A stretch of DNA of 64,000 nucleotides from Skeletonema tropicum (taxonomy: Eukaryota; Bacillariophyta; Thalassiosirophyceae; Thalassiosirales; Thalassiosiraceae): assembly GCA_037178625.1 (NCBI GenBank), contig CM074138.1:558001-622000 (forward strand), read 5' to 3'. This document shows, in pieces, positions 10,183 to 19,505 of this stretch. Within the stretch, counting starts at the first letter, position 1; each line of letters begins with the position of its first letter. The translations under genes and the position numbers were made by a program. Under the pieces are notes generated by a model. It was not told the DNA's origin. It saw nothing but the letters and a program-made list of their open reading frames with translations, and did not search any database.

Positions 10183-12477
10183 CAAATGTGTGTAAAGCTG
10201 AAGCTGACTTTCTCTTCTCTTTCTCTGCGTTGATTCCCACGCTTGAGCATAACTCATCCCAAATTCTTCCTGAATCGCCGCAAAAGCTTCTTGAAACGTC
10301 TCACACTTGCCATTGGCACGTTGCTTTTCGATGAAATCTGTCGCAATCGGTATCATCTGCGTACATTCCCACGCTTGAGCATAACTCATCCCAAATTCTT
10401 CCTGAATCGCCGCAAAAGCCAAGTCAAACGTCTCGCATTTGCCCTCCTTTCGTCGATCTTTGATGAAATCTGTTGCAATCGGTATCATAAATTTCAATTC
10501 CCACGCTCGGGCATGATTCTCGGAAAACTCCTCCTTGATCGCTGCAATTGCCTCTTTGTTCTTCATACACTTGCCCTGCTTTCGTTGCTCTATCACAAAT
10601 GCAGTCGCATCCTTTGCAAGCTTCACCCACACTCGAACATAATTTTTACCAAATTCATGCTCAATCGCTGCAAGAGTTTCTTCATCCGAATTGCACTTGC
10701 CGAGGAACTCGCGTTGATCTTTCACAAAAGCTATTACAGCAGGTGCCATCTGTGTCGCTTCCCAACGTTTTCGATAATTCTTGCCAAGGATAAACTCCAG
10801 CAAGGCCAAAGCTTCTTTATATGAGTCGCAAAAACCTTCTTCTCTTAGTTGCAATACCAGATCTGCTGCTTCTTCTAGCATTTCAGCAGACTTTCGACCA
10901 CCCTTTCGACATGATTCCCTGATGGTGTTCAACAATGCTTCTTTTTCGTCATTAGTCATATCTATTCTGCCAGCGAAGCGCTGGGCAATTTTAGATCCAT
11001 CCTCAAGTGCAGGGACGTGGAAGTCAGCAACCACCGCAGCAACAGCTGAGTATGCCCGAAGGAGTTGCTCGCTGATCTTTTCGAGAGCTTCGTCAGGATA
11101 TTGTAATATATTCGCCAATCTTCTCGCTGCAATCTGCTCACCATGCGGGAGTCGCCCTAAATTATCAACCACCTCATTTTTGAATTCACTGCAACGATCA
11201 AACCAACTTTTATGAGTCTCTGCTGAAGCACATACAACAGTTAGAGTTGCATTTGAATTACCATTCACGAGCTGATAAAACTTGATATGCATGGCATGAA
11301 AGATGAAGGTAACCAATTTCAAATCACTCGTAGTCACTCCGTGCTTGGTGGCAAAGCTCCGAAATTCCTGGGCGAATGTCTTTTTGTTCTTTGGTGCGAG
11401 AAGGAGCATATCAACAAACTTTATACGAGCGCCAATTGCGTTGAACATTTCGTTTGTCCAGTCACCTCCTCCTGCTTCTTTATGGAGTGAACGCGGCAGC
11501 ACTAATAGAAATTGAAGAATGCACACATTCCCTCTCCAAATTAGATTGCGTAATCCTTCACATACCATTCCAACACAGCTGTCAGGTGCGTAGTGCTTTA
11601 GAATCAATAACGCTGTATCCAGCGACAAACAGTCTCCAAAGTTGATCCGGCCTTCATACTCAGCACCAGATATATCCATGAATGCAGAGTACAATTGTTC
11701 TTTCAATGAAATAAATTGCTGTTTCAATTCATCTGCTCCAACGATGTCATTGCCGAGGAGATTCAAAAGATTGACTATCACTTTCTGAATAGCGTTGTTG
11801 TCATCACTCTTCAACAAATTAATCGCAGCTTCTAACAAAGATTTGCTTGCACCACACTTTTCAAGAAAGACTATTGCTGGATGATTACTTTCATTTTTGG
11901 TGCGTCTCCTCTTTGTGCGTCGTGGAGTAGAATCATTGTTCGTGCCCGCTCTCTTTCGAATCGTGTTTGCTAGAGAGCCTGCCGCAGCTGCTGCTACTAC
12001 TGCAATACCGGATGTTGATGCAGCTGCTGCTGCATTGCCACCGGATGATGATGCTTGAACACATTGGATGCAATTGCTGAAAATGAATAATAAACAGAGC
12101 TGCTGGATGATGAACTTTATCCAATCAAGTGTTGAAGAAGATGAGGACTTCTTGGCTGTAATATGAATATCGTTTTGTTTACTCGTGCGTTGACGGAAAT
12201 GTTTGGCTTTTTTCTTCGTGCTTTTGTATTTTCTGTTGGATACAGCCCATCTAGACGTTGACGAGGATGATTTATCATCACACGATGCCTTGGACTGATC
12301 CGCGCCGTCATTTTTTTCCGGGCTCCTCAGTGACGGAGGATGTTCATTGCTTGCGGAATGATGACAGGCAGCAGGGCAGGGCCCGTCATCGCCACGGGCC
12401 CCACCATAAGCGGTGGGGCCCGTAACAACACCAAGGGCGCTGCTCAAATAATGAAGGAGTGGTGTGATGAAGTTCAT
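10177..12477 (-). CDS. Protein with five C-terminal 44-residue repeats, function unknown
   Basis: Single exon, 766 residues, from the first ATG at 12477 (MNFITPLLHY). A low-complexity Ser/Lys region precedes a hydrophobic segment (about residues 117 to 138, LDWIKFIIQQLCLLFIFSN). An Ala-rich stretch and a basic patch (RRTKRRRTK) follow, then a long helical middle. The last 210 residues hold five repeats of about 44 residues with the core FI..R...GKCETF..AFAAI and EEFGMSYAQAWE. The final two are nearly identical and also repeat as 132-base DNA units. I do not recognise the family. The basic patch could be a nuclear signal and the hydrophobic segment could anchor it in a membrane; these suggestions compete. 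Its stop overlaps the promoter block of the next gene. Confidence 0.75.
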   Translation of the reverse strand: MNFITPLLHYLSSALGVVTGPTAYGGARGDDGPCPAACHHSASNEHPPSLRSPEKNDGADQSKASCDDKSSSSTSRWAVSNRKYKSTKKKAKHFRQRTSKQNDIHITAKKSSSSSTLDWIKFIIQQLCLLFIFSNCIQCVQASSSGGNAAAAASTSGIAVVAAAAAGSLANTIRKRAGTNNDSTPRRTKRRRTKNESNHPAIVFLEKCGASKSLLEAAINLLKSDDNNAIQKVIVNLLNLLGNDIVGADELKQQFISLKEQLYSAFMDISGAEYEGRINFGDCLSLDTALLILKHYAPDSCVGMVCEGLRNLIWRGNVCILQFLLVLPRSLHKEAGGGDWTNEMFNAIGARIKFVDMLLLAPKNKKTFAQEFRSFATKHGVTTSDLKLVTFIFHAMHIKFYQLVNGNSNATLTVVCASAETHKSWFDRCSEFKNEVVDNLGRLPHGEQIAARRLANILQYPDEALEKISEQLLRAYSAVAAVVADFHVPALEDGSKIAQRFAGRIDMTNDEKEALLNTIRESCRKGGRKSAEMLEEAADLVLQLREEGFCDSYKEALALLEFILGKNYRKRWEATQMAPAVIAFVKDQREFLGKCNSDEETLAAIEHEFGKNYVRVWVKLAKDATAFVIEQRKQGKCMKNKEAIAAIKEEFSENHARAWELKFMIPIATDFIKDRRKEGKCETFDLAFAAIQEEFGMSYAQAWECTQMIPIATDFIEKQRANGKCETFQEAFAAIQEEFGMSYAQAWESTQRKRRESQLQLYTHLT
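10233..10496 (-). repeat. Two near-identical 132-base tandem units inside a coding region
   Basis: The unit beginning ATTCCCACGCTTGAGC occurs at 10233 and again at 10365 (period 132, 44 codons). More diverged copies follow to about 10850. The recent identity of the first two suggests unequal crossing-over or conversion within the gene. Confidence 0.8.
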
Positions 12478-12564
12478 GGTGATCAACGTCAAAACTTCGA
12501 CAATGTTGGTGATGAGCCGAGCAAATTTGGCTAGGAATGGAATTTTTTATCGGAAGATATTACC

Positions 12565-12578
12565 AATTCCTACGTAGA
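12565..12578 (-). promoter_or_regulatory. AATTCCTACGTAGA motif upstream of the 44-residue-repeat gene
   Basis: The motif lies about 90 bases upstream of the ATG at 12477. It matches the motif at 1608 and the ends of the two longer blocks at 10147 and 41332. A promoter role is inferred from recurrence and position. Confidence 0.45.
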
Positions 12579-13420
12579 TTTCTCATCGGAAATAGCGCGG
12601 AACTGATTGAAAAGCAAGCAAGTGAATCCATCGGGGATGCCTCAAGCTGATGCTGCGCCTTGTATGGTGCTCAGAGCTCGATAGTACAGCAGATAGTCGA
12701 GCCATAGCTTCTTCGTCTACCTCATCTTCAATGGACAGAGTTGTCTAATTGTCTAATTGATCGTTCGTTTCAGGCGCAACACGAAGTAGCTGTGGAGGGT
12801 TGGATACATGACAGTTGTGGTGGTTGGAAAAATAGGAAGTGATGTGAGTGAGGATGGAGGAAGACTACTCCAGTATTGATTCACCGAGAAAATGTGATAT
12901 AGGTACTACACTGACAGCAACAACAAAGTCATTGCATAACAGAGAGGTATACAGTTTGGGGCATGCAAGTGCAAAGGAAAGTAGCGCATCCTTGTAAAAC
13001 TTATCCAGTCAAGTCGATGTTGGTCCAGTCACTGATTCTTGAAGTTGTGGGACAGTTGCTTTGTGAGACTATGTATCTGGAGAGAGAAGACTCCTCTCGG
13101 TTGAAAGTCTCTTTTTGTTTTAGTTCTGTACTAGTTCCTTCTTTAGTGTGACATATTGGTAAAACGTACATCTAAATACATAATGAGAGAGAGCAGAGGT
13201 AGTTAGTAGTGCAAGTACCTAGGCTTTTGATTCTAGTGCGCCAGTGCGGCCGCGCACTAAATTCTTGTCTTCCCCAGCAGACCTATTTCCTCCCATTTCG
13301 CTCTTCCTTCCTTCTCTTACCCTCCTTTTTCATCTTAGCTGGCTGTAGACAGCGTTGTCCCAAGCTCTGCTATCAGTACTCCAGAAACCTTTCAAACAAG
13401 AGGCCACTGCTGTAATAACA
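12579..13420. other. Intergenic region with a GC-rich palindrome
   Basis: About 840 bases between divergent genes. The notable structure is TAGTGCGC (13234..13241) facing GCGCACTA (13252..13259) across a 10-base loop. It lies about 160 bases before the start at 13421 and could be a binding site for a dimeric regulator. No gene was seen. Confidence 0.4.
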
Positions 13421-14377
13421 ATGATCGTCGCTGCTGCAATCATATGCTCACTATGTCTTTGCTGCCGCAGCGTAGCAGCACTTTCATCATCATCACCAGA
13501 ACTATCACGAAGAGCTGCTCTACACACATCTTACACAGCTGCAGCTGCAGCTACCACTCCAATCCTACACCAGCTACTACTATCACCAGACAATGCAAAC
13601 GCCGCAACCACATCAGGACTGGCCAATAAACTATCCAAACGCGATCCATCCATGCTCAAGAACTCAGTATTTAACATACCTCCAGGTCCACAATTCTATC
13701 CTGAGTTCATGCATGGAGATTGGTCCGTCACAATGAAATATCGAGGATTTATCTTTCCTTCCACATCCATACCAAAGGAAAAACTAGTTGCCAACGTTGC
13801 CATTCCCGGTTTTCAAAAATTATCCATTGCCACTGTTGGAGATGTCGGAAGAGAAGTGACAAATTATCAAATGTCCATTGACAAATCGACGAAGCTGGAA
13901 GATCGAAAGTTGTCATTCTCCACTTCCATCAATGGACACTTGGGATATGAGGCAGTCCGTGAAGTAATCTATGATCCAAAAGACAATCCGAACCGAATAT
14001 CAATTGATTTCATACCCAATCGTACACGGAATGCGAATCGCATTGAACTTTTTTGTAATGGACGTGAGTCGGAATTGGTTTCAGCAGAGGAATCGGCTTC
14101 TGGACAAACTGTCTTTTTGTGTGCCGAGTACATTCGACAAGTTACCTTTGGATTATCACAAGAGTTTGGTGTAGCGAGGCAAGTTGTGGGGAACTATGGA
14201 CACTTTTGGACTTGGAGGAGTCCTCGGCAGGATAATGCATCAATATCATCATCGGGGACAATTACTGGGAATTTACTTACTGCAGCTTATTTGGATCCAC
14301 AGGATCCAATGTTCTTTGAGGAACCAAGTAAGCCTGTGGTTGTGTACTCACATGATTTGGTAGCAACAAGGCGATAG
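13421..14377 (+). CDS. Predicted thylakoid-lumen protein, DUF6816-like
   Basis: Single exon, 318 residues. The start is the ATG at 13421 (MIVAAAIICS); the frame runs further upstream only with non-ATG codons. The leader looks multipartite. Residues 1 to 20 resemble a signal peptide. A Ser-rich transit-like piece follows, then twin arginines at 30 to 31 (SRRAAL), a mildly hydrophobic Ala-rich run and an ANA cleavage-type site at 59 to 61. That fits import through the four diatom plastid membranes and then the thylakoid Tat route. The mature part (FMHGDWSVTMKYRGFIFP…, beta-rich) resembles the DUF6816 family of cyanobacteria and plastids, whose role I do not know. The family assignment is tentative and the targeting is inferred from the leader. 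Confidence 0.7.
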   Translation: MIVAAAIICSLCLCCRSVAALSSSSPELSRRAALHTSYTAAAAATTPILHQLLLSPDNANAATTSGLANKLSKRDPSMLKNSVFNIPPGPQFYPEFMHGDWSVTMKYRGFIFPSTSIPKEKLVANVAIPGFQKLSIATVGDVGREVTNYQMSIDKSTKLEDRKLSFSTSINGHLGYEAVREVIYDPKDNPNRISIDFIPNRTRNANRIELFCNGRESELVSAEESASGQTVFLCAEYIRQVTFGLSQEFGVARQVVGNYGHFWTWRSPRQDNASISSSGTITGNLLTAAYLDPQDPMFFEEPSKPVVVYSHDLVATRR

Positions 14378-14564
14378 TTGTGTAGAATTAACGTTACCAT
14401 AGTATCGAAACAGACACATCCTTACATGCCTAAACAGTTACAATCGAAATTTATCTAGCGTTACGTGCGCCTACGTTTTGTCTGACAACCCGCTCTAAAC
14501 TAAACGTGTATAAATAATGTAGATTTTAATTTGGCTTTTTTGTTAGGTACAAAAGTATATATTA

Positions 14565-16796
14565 TTAAGAGCTGTCATACGATATTGGTGTTGAAAAGCG
14601 CTGGAAGCTGTTATCAACAATGGGATCAAGCAGGTAAGTTGAAACTTCACCCATATTCTTCAGCTGTATAACTTCCTTCTTCAACCAATTCTCTTCGGCA
14701 TCTCCAACCAAGTCATGGAATTCTCTCGTGGTGCGTATCATGGAAGGCAACGATGTCTGTTCCATCCTAGCCGCCATATTGACAGCTGTGCCGCACGCCA
14801 TGAATTTTGGCATTTTCTGTCCCAGCACGCCGCAAGTGACATCTCCACAGTGAATACCCACTCGAATCTCCAATGTCTCAAAGTCGGCTGCATTTTGTCC
14901 AACCCATGCGTCATGCATGCCGTTCCGTCCGATGGGACTTGGGATGCTAACACTTCTAGCTTCACACACCATATCCTTGGCAATGGCTAGTGCCCGAATG
15001 GCAGCATCTTGAACTCTGTCATTCTCTTCCTCTTCACCGTCGTCGTCCTCTAATAGATTGGTTGCACAGATGTAGGCATCACCGATAGTTTCTAGTTTCA
15101 TGACCCCATGCAAGTCACAGAGTTCATCAAAGCGATTAAACAGATTCTGTAGCATGTCCATTACCTTCATAGGTTCAATATCCATTGATATTCTAGAAAA
15201 CCCAACAATGTCCGTGAATACAATACAGACATTCCTAGCATTTTCAGCATACAAGGCTCTTGTGGGTGACAAGTCAATCCCAGTCGTTTGAACTATCACA
15301 CCGACATCGTCATTACTACTATCATCATCATCTCGATTCATCTTGCGCAGTAGTTGAACCTTGCTATGCACACCATTATTTACAGCACCACCTGGCATCT
15401 TCCGACCTGGCTTTTTGTTCTCCTTGGCTTCGGACCAATCCGCATTGGCCACGTACCATGCATTGCTCCCAACTTTTGGTCCATCATCTAAATTCGATCC
15501 TTCACTCCCCTGCGATGCCAAGGATGTTTCCGATTTTCTTCGAGAATCTTCACTCCAATAACATTCAATCTTTTCTAGCACCTTTGCCGGCACGAATGCT
15601 TTTAGTATTTGGCGTGACATTCGATTGGATTCCTCGGTAGCCTTCCTTAGACGCTTGGAGTAAAGGTTGGAACCGAGTATACACGCAATATCGGATATGA
15701 GGACACGGGACTGTTTTGAAAATCCATCCTCTTCTTTTCGTGGTATTAGCATTGCACCTGCACATTTCTTACCGTTGACCAGAATAGGAACTGTCAATGT
15801 TGACTTGTACCCAGCATTATACAATGCCTTGTGTGTGTCAAATGGACTATCCTTGGTTCTTGGCGCATAATGCTCCCGTAACGTCCGACATGCAACTCCA
15901 CAAGCTGTCCCATCCAATGGTCGTTGGAAATCCGAATCCATAACTTCCAATTCAATGGATGATGGTGATAATTCAACCCCATTTTTATGTTCCATGTTAT
16001 TGTTTGTGGTCACCAATACTCGCTTGAGGTGAAAGTGATCAGAGCCAGTCACCATTCCAAACGCAATTCGGTCCAGATCGAACATAATCTTGAGCAATCG
16101 ACACACCTCCTCAATACATTCCGCCTCATCACGTGCTTCTATTAACCGACTTGCCAGCGCCGATATGGCACGTGTCCGCCGTAACAGCCGTAAACTGTCT
16201 GGTAAATTATTGATCCCTTTTAATATGGATTCACCGAATTCTTCTTCCCCCTTGAATTGTATTTCTGTTTCGCTAATGTAGCTTTCTTCTCTGGTGACCT
16301 CTCTATTTTTTTTGTTACTCGTGGGTTTATAATGGTTGCTGCGGCTGGTAGCAAATGTTTCTAGGCTGCGACTACCTTGCGACTGTGTAGGTGAGAGTGG
16401 TCTGACACCCCCTGATGCTGAGCTATCATCATAAGTGTCTATATCACTATATTCTCTAGTTAAACTGCTGCACAAACGTCGTGGAGAAGATGATCTACTA
16501 TTATTGCCCACTTCTGGCGACAGGAGGATGGATCGACGTTCACGTGGTGGAAAAGATAATCTCTTTTGCATCTTTTCCAGTGGTGCCACTTCATCACCAT
16601 TATCACTTCTATTACTGTTGCTACTACTGCAGTCACTGCTGGGGCTGCGAAGCGGAGATGACACTGACTTTCCATGCTCCTTATTGTCAAGCGAAGGTCT
16701 CTTAATTATGTAGGCAGTGGAGACAATTCCCACGGCCAATGAAATTAATGCCGTGGCAACAAGTGAGGTGATCGAGTTAGGCGGCGGCGAACTCAT
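14565..16796 (-). CDS. GAF-domain class III nucleotide cyclase, membrane-anchored
   Basis: Single exon, 743 residues, ATG at 16796. A hydrophobic segment (about residues 9 to 30) is followed by a Ser-rich disordered region to about 200. A GAF domain (about 220 to 380, with FDLDRIAFGMV and TVPILVNGKKCAGAMLIP) precedes the catalytic domain (about 525 to 715). Metal-binding Asp residues are present in VFTDIVGFS and TIGDAYI. The guanine-type Glu is present in KLETIGDAY. The second purine-selecting position, Cys in guanylate cyclases, is Met in MPKFMACGTAVN. The VNMAARME motif supplies the transition-state Asn and Arg. It should make cAMP or cGMP, with the base preference unclear, under control of whatever the GAF domain binds. 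A single N-terminal anchor fits signalling at a membrane. Confidence 0.9.
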   Translation of the reverse strand: MSSPPPNSITSLVATALISLAVGIVSTAYIIKRPSLDNKEHGKSVSSPLRSPSSDCSSSNSNRSDNGDEVAPLEKMQKRLSFPPRERRSILLSPEVGNNSRSSSPRRLCSSLTREYSDIDTYDDSSASGGVRPLSPTQSQGSRSLETFATSRSNHYKPTSNKKNREVTREESYISETEIQFKGEEEFGESILKGINNLPDSLRLLRRTRAISALASRLIEARDEAECIEEVCRLLKIMFDLDRIAFGMVTGSDHFHLKRVLVTTNNNMEHKNGVELSPSSIELEVMDSDFQRPLDGTACGVACRTLREHYAPRTKDSPFDTHKALYNAGYKSTLTVPILVNGKKCAGAMLIPRKEEDGFSKQSRVLISDIACILGSNLYSKRLRKATEESNRMSRQILKAFVPAKVLEKIECYWSEDSRRKSETSLASQGSEGSNLDDGPKVGSNAWYVANADWSEAKENKKPGRKMPGGAVNNGVHSKVQLLRKMNRDDDDSSNDDVGVIVQTTGIDLSPTRALYAENARNVCIVFTDIVGFSRISMDIEPMKVMDMLQNLFNRFDELCDLHGVMKLETIGDAYICATNLLEDDDGEEEENDRVQDAAIRALAIAKDMVCEARSVSIPSPIGRNGMHDAWVGQNAADFETLEIRVGIHCGDVTCGVLGQKMPKFMACGTAVNMAARMEQTSLPSMIRTTREFHDLVGDAEENWLKKEVIQLKNMGEVSTYLLDPIVDNSFQRFSTPISYDSS

Positions 16797-17522
16797 GATA
16801 GAGGTGTAGATGGATGCAATATGATGAAATTATATCGTGTTTTGTTTGTCGTATGACCTGCCCTTCTTCTTCAGTGGCAGAATTATGAGTGCATTTATGG
16901 GTAAAGGATGAGGGAGAGGATAACAGATGACCGCAATGCTTTGCTTGGGTAAAATTTGCTGACGGTGCAATTATGGGCGCGATCAACGGTAAATAAATGG
17001 CGAGACCAGGTACAATTTCTGCCAACCTAACCCTCCAACTGTAAATGAGACATTGTAAATGAAGCCGTTCCTTGAGATGCAATGATGCTTCCGCTTGTTC
17101 CGGCCTGACCTGGAACCTGGAAGACCCGTCGAGTACCGCTTTCCTTGCACCGAGACCTTCAGTAAGTTGCACTCGCAGTAGTGTCGTTGGTATCACAGCA
17201 ATTACACTAAAGGCCTCATCTCATCAAGTGTCTCCCTCCACAGCCTGTGAGCGTTTCTGAGCGTTTGCTCCACAACTCCTACGTTCCCTTTTATGTGCCC
17301 TGTACATAGGTTCCCTTATCCACCAGCGAAGCAAGCGGAAGTTAGACAGATTTGATACATACTTAGGAGTACTTATATCTACAAAGGACATGTGAATAAA
17401 CATGTCAGCTAGGCTCAGCTAGCTAGAGTATGACTTTTGCTGAATGAGGGGGGATAACCATAAAACGAAGAGTTGATTATCCAGGGGGATGTTGAACGTA
17501 GACAGATTATTTTAGTTGCTAC
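16797..17522. other. Intergenic region upstream of the cyclase gene
   Basis: About 725 bases with no supported gene. ACTCCTACGTTC at about 17274 resembles the promoter motif seen elsewhere but lies nearly 480 bases from the cyclase start. From about 17478 a degenerate 40-base tandem repeat (TATCCA.GGGATGTT… then GATTATTTT.GTTGC) begins, into which the miniature transposon has inserted. Confidence 0.4.
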
Positions 17523-17530
17523 TATCCAAG

Positions 17531-17891
17531 TAAGGTTTTGGGTATTCGGCACTGCCGGATTTGCCGTTTTTCGGTGGCCATATTCGGCACTCCGGGCACT
17601 CGTCGGCACTCAGCTGTTTTCCTTATATCTTGGTCAATATTGGGTATTTTTTCATAATTAAAAAAATTTACATACTCTACTCTAATAGATCTATCCAAAA
17701 CTGCAATAAAAAGGATGATTTTGAGAATATCTCTAGAAGAAAATATTTTTCGTCTCACCATTTCCAAATGGGAATGGCTATCAAATGGGACCGTATCCAA
17801 CTGGGAATGACTATCAAATGGGACTTTTTACACCCCACTGCCGAATGACTGCCGAATCTCGGATTTTGACTGCCGAATACCCAAAACCTTA
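17531..17891. mobile_element. hAT-like miniature inverted-repeat element (361 bp)
   Basis: The left end TAAGGTTTTGGGTATTCGGC (plus A) is perfectly inverted at the right end, giving 21-base termini. The element is flanked on both sides by TATCCAAG (17523..17530 and 17892..17899), an 8-base target duplication. Eight-base duplications and ends of the TAAGG type fit the hAT superfamily. Subterminal copies of CTGCCGAA occur in inverted orientation near both ends, as in transposase-binding repeats. No coding frame is present, so it would depend on a transposase elsewhere. The host site is itself a tandem repeat containing TATCCAAG, so the duplication should be read with that in mind. Confidence 0.85.
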
Positions 17892-18003
17892 TATCCAAGA
17901 GGATGTTAGATAGATAGATTATTTTGTTGCTATCCAAGAGGATGTTCCTATGATACTTATAATATGATGATTCCACGTACTTATGTGTGCCCTCCATTCG
18001 CAC

Positions 18004-18993
18004 TTACTCATTCCCAAAGCTCCAAATCTCAACCTTCCTACATTGCGAGAAGACACAATCATCTTCATAAACGTGATCAGGGGCTCTTCCAACATCTTTC
18101 TGACTTCGGAAAGTTGGGCAGCAAGGTAACGATACTAGAGTTGTAGGAATATTGCCATATCTTGCCATAATACACGGTACGCTTTCGTCGTTATGTAAAC
18201 GTGCATGAGAGTGAACACACAAAAGCAGTAAGTGATCATACTCTGCTTGCTTTGCAGATTCATCCTCGTGCACATCCTCTTGTTGGCTCTTCATAAACTC
18301 TTCCAAAGTTCCTTTAAACCCAATCAAACCACGTACACCTTTCGGTTGGATACCATGCCAATCGTCTTGTAGAGCAGGATCGATGGAAACACATTCCCAC
18401 TGCTTTAAATAGCATGCCAATACTGCAGTGCGAGGTGTCGATCCGTCCCCTATACAAAGGCACTTGACTCTATTTTTTCCATTCTTCTTTTTACTATTTG
18501 ACTGCAGCATCCCATACTGCCCAGCAGCTTGGATGGCTGCCATTGACTCTGACACATCCTTGGCCGAGGTGAATACTTTCCTCGAAACTATATCCGGGAA
18601 ACAATTTAAAGAAAATAATTTGTCGACATAATCGCAATATCCATGGTTGTTGGGTCGTCGGACGATTCCTGAATCACTCTTGCGTCCCTGCTTGGCATTT
18701 TGTTTGGGTGGTTGTTTGCATCGTTTGGCGGTTTGATTCTTCCTACATTGACGACACATGTCTATGTCTTGGTCTTTGGCAAATTTCTTTTTGGGAAAGA
18801 GGTGGACTGCCAATGACTGGTGGCATTCATTGCATATTCTTTGCTGCTGCTGCTGCTGCTGATTTGATGTGGATGTGATGGCCGTAGATGGTTGTTGAGA
18901 TGGTGCTACTGGTTGACAGAGGAGTATGTCGTTTGGTTTTTGCTTTTTGTGCTGCTGCTGAGGTGGTGATGATACGGGCTTATCTTTGTTCAT
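18004..18993 (-). CDS. Zinc-finger-like and methyltransferase-like protein of unknown function
   Basis: Single exon, 329 residues, ATG at 18993. A Gln-rich start (with QQQQQQQ) leads to a four-Cys arrangement (ICNECHQS about residue 54, MCRQCRKN about residue 80) and a basic stretch. The C-terminal half contains VKCLCIGDGSTPRTAVLACYL followed by CVSIDPAL. This resembles the GxG motif and second acidic strand of Rossmann-fold methyltransferases. A later HLLLLCVHSHARL segment could be strand 4. The usual catalytic signatures of known methyltransferase families were not seen, so the substrate is unknown. It is possibly an RNA- or protein-binding methyltransferase relative restricted to diatoms. 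Confidence 0.75.
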   Translation of the reverse strand: MNKDKPVSSPPQQQHKKQKPNDILLCQPVAPSQQPSTAITSTSNQQQQQQQRICNECHQSLAVHLFPKKKFAKDQDIDMCRQCRKNQTAKRCKQPPKQNAKQGRKSDSGIVRRPNNHGYCDYVDKLFSLNCFPDIVSRKVFTSAKDVSESMAAIQAAGQYGMLQSNSKKKNGKNRVKCLCIGDGSTPRTAVLACYLKQWECVSIDPALQDDWHGIQPKGVRGLIGFKGTLEEFMKSQQEDVHEDESAKQAEYDHLLLLCVHSHARLHNDESVPCIMARYGNIPTTLVSLPCCPTFRSQKDVGRAPDHVYEDDCVFSQCRKVEIWSFGNE

Positions 18994-19134
18994 CTTTGAA
19001 TCACTGTTTACTTCAATTGCGCTGCTGTATTAGGCATCGACAGTGCGGCTATAAGTATGGGCGGGTGGTTGGTTGTTGATAAGTATGCGGTGAGGGAGAA
19101 GAGAAAGAGAAAGCTAGGAAGATGAAAAGCGAGG

Positions 19135-19156
19135 TTTCTACGTAGATAGGAATTAG
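19135..19156 (-). promoter_or_regulatory. TCTACGTAG motif upstream of the methyltransferase-like gene
   Basis: TTTCTACGTAGATAGGAATT lies about 140 bases upstream of the minus-strand start at 18993. It carries the same TCTACGTAG core and an AGGAATT piece, separated by two extra bases compared with the other copies. A promoter element is inferred. Confidence 0.35.
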
Positions 19157-19371
19157 TATTCGATATTGTGCGCGCGGTTATTGGCACTTTGCGTATAAAA
19201 TTCTTTTGTGATGAGTTCGATGTCGTCACGAAGATGTCGAATGTTCTTCCATCTTCGACCGCTATCCGTCCGTTCAATAGGCAAAGTGTCAATAATCCAT
19301 CCATCAACACATATTTGCGACTTGCGACGCCTACGACGTGTTGATGTTATATTCTTTTCATCTCCGTTCAT
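19153..19371 (-). CDS. Possible small basic protein (72 residues), doubtful
   Basis: An ATG at 19371 opens a frame of 72 residues ending in TAA at 19153. It has a basic run (TRRRRRKSQ) and then an acidic helix-like part (HLRDDIELITKEFYTQS). Composition is protein-like, but it sits in the divergent spacer between two genes and overlaps the promoter motif of its neighbour. It could equally be leader sequence or chance. Confidence 0.25.
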   Translation of the reverse strand: MNGDEKNITSTRRRRRKSQICVDGWIIDTLPIERTDSGRRWKNIRHLRDDIELITKEFYTQSANNRAHNIEY

Positions 19372-19505
19372 AAAGTGAATTAATCTCTGAGCGCCCACCC
19401 CTCTTTCAATCCCACCAGATCACGTACTTTAAAATTTCTGTTATAATTGCCTCCACTCTAGAGACGTCTTGCCCATAATCCATCGTAACTTCTTCTATCA
19501 TCATC

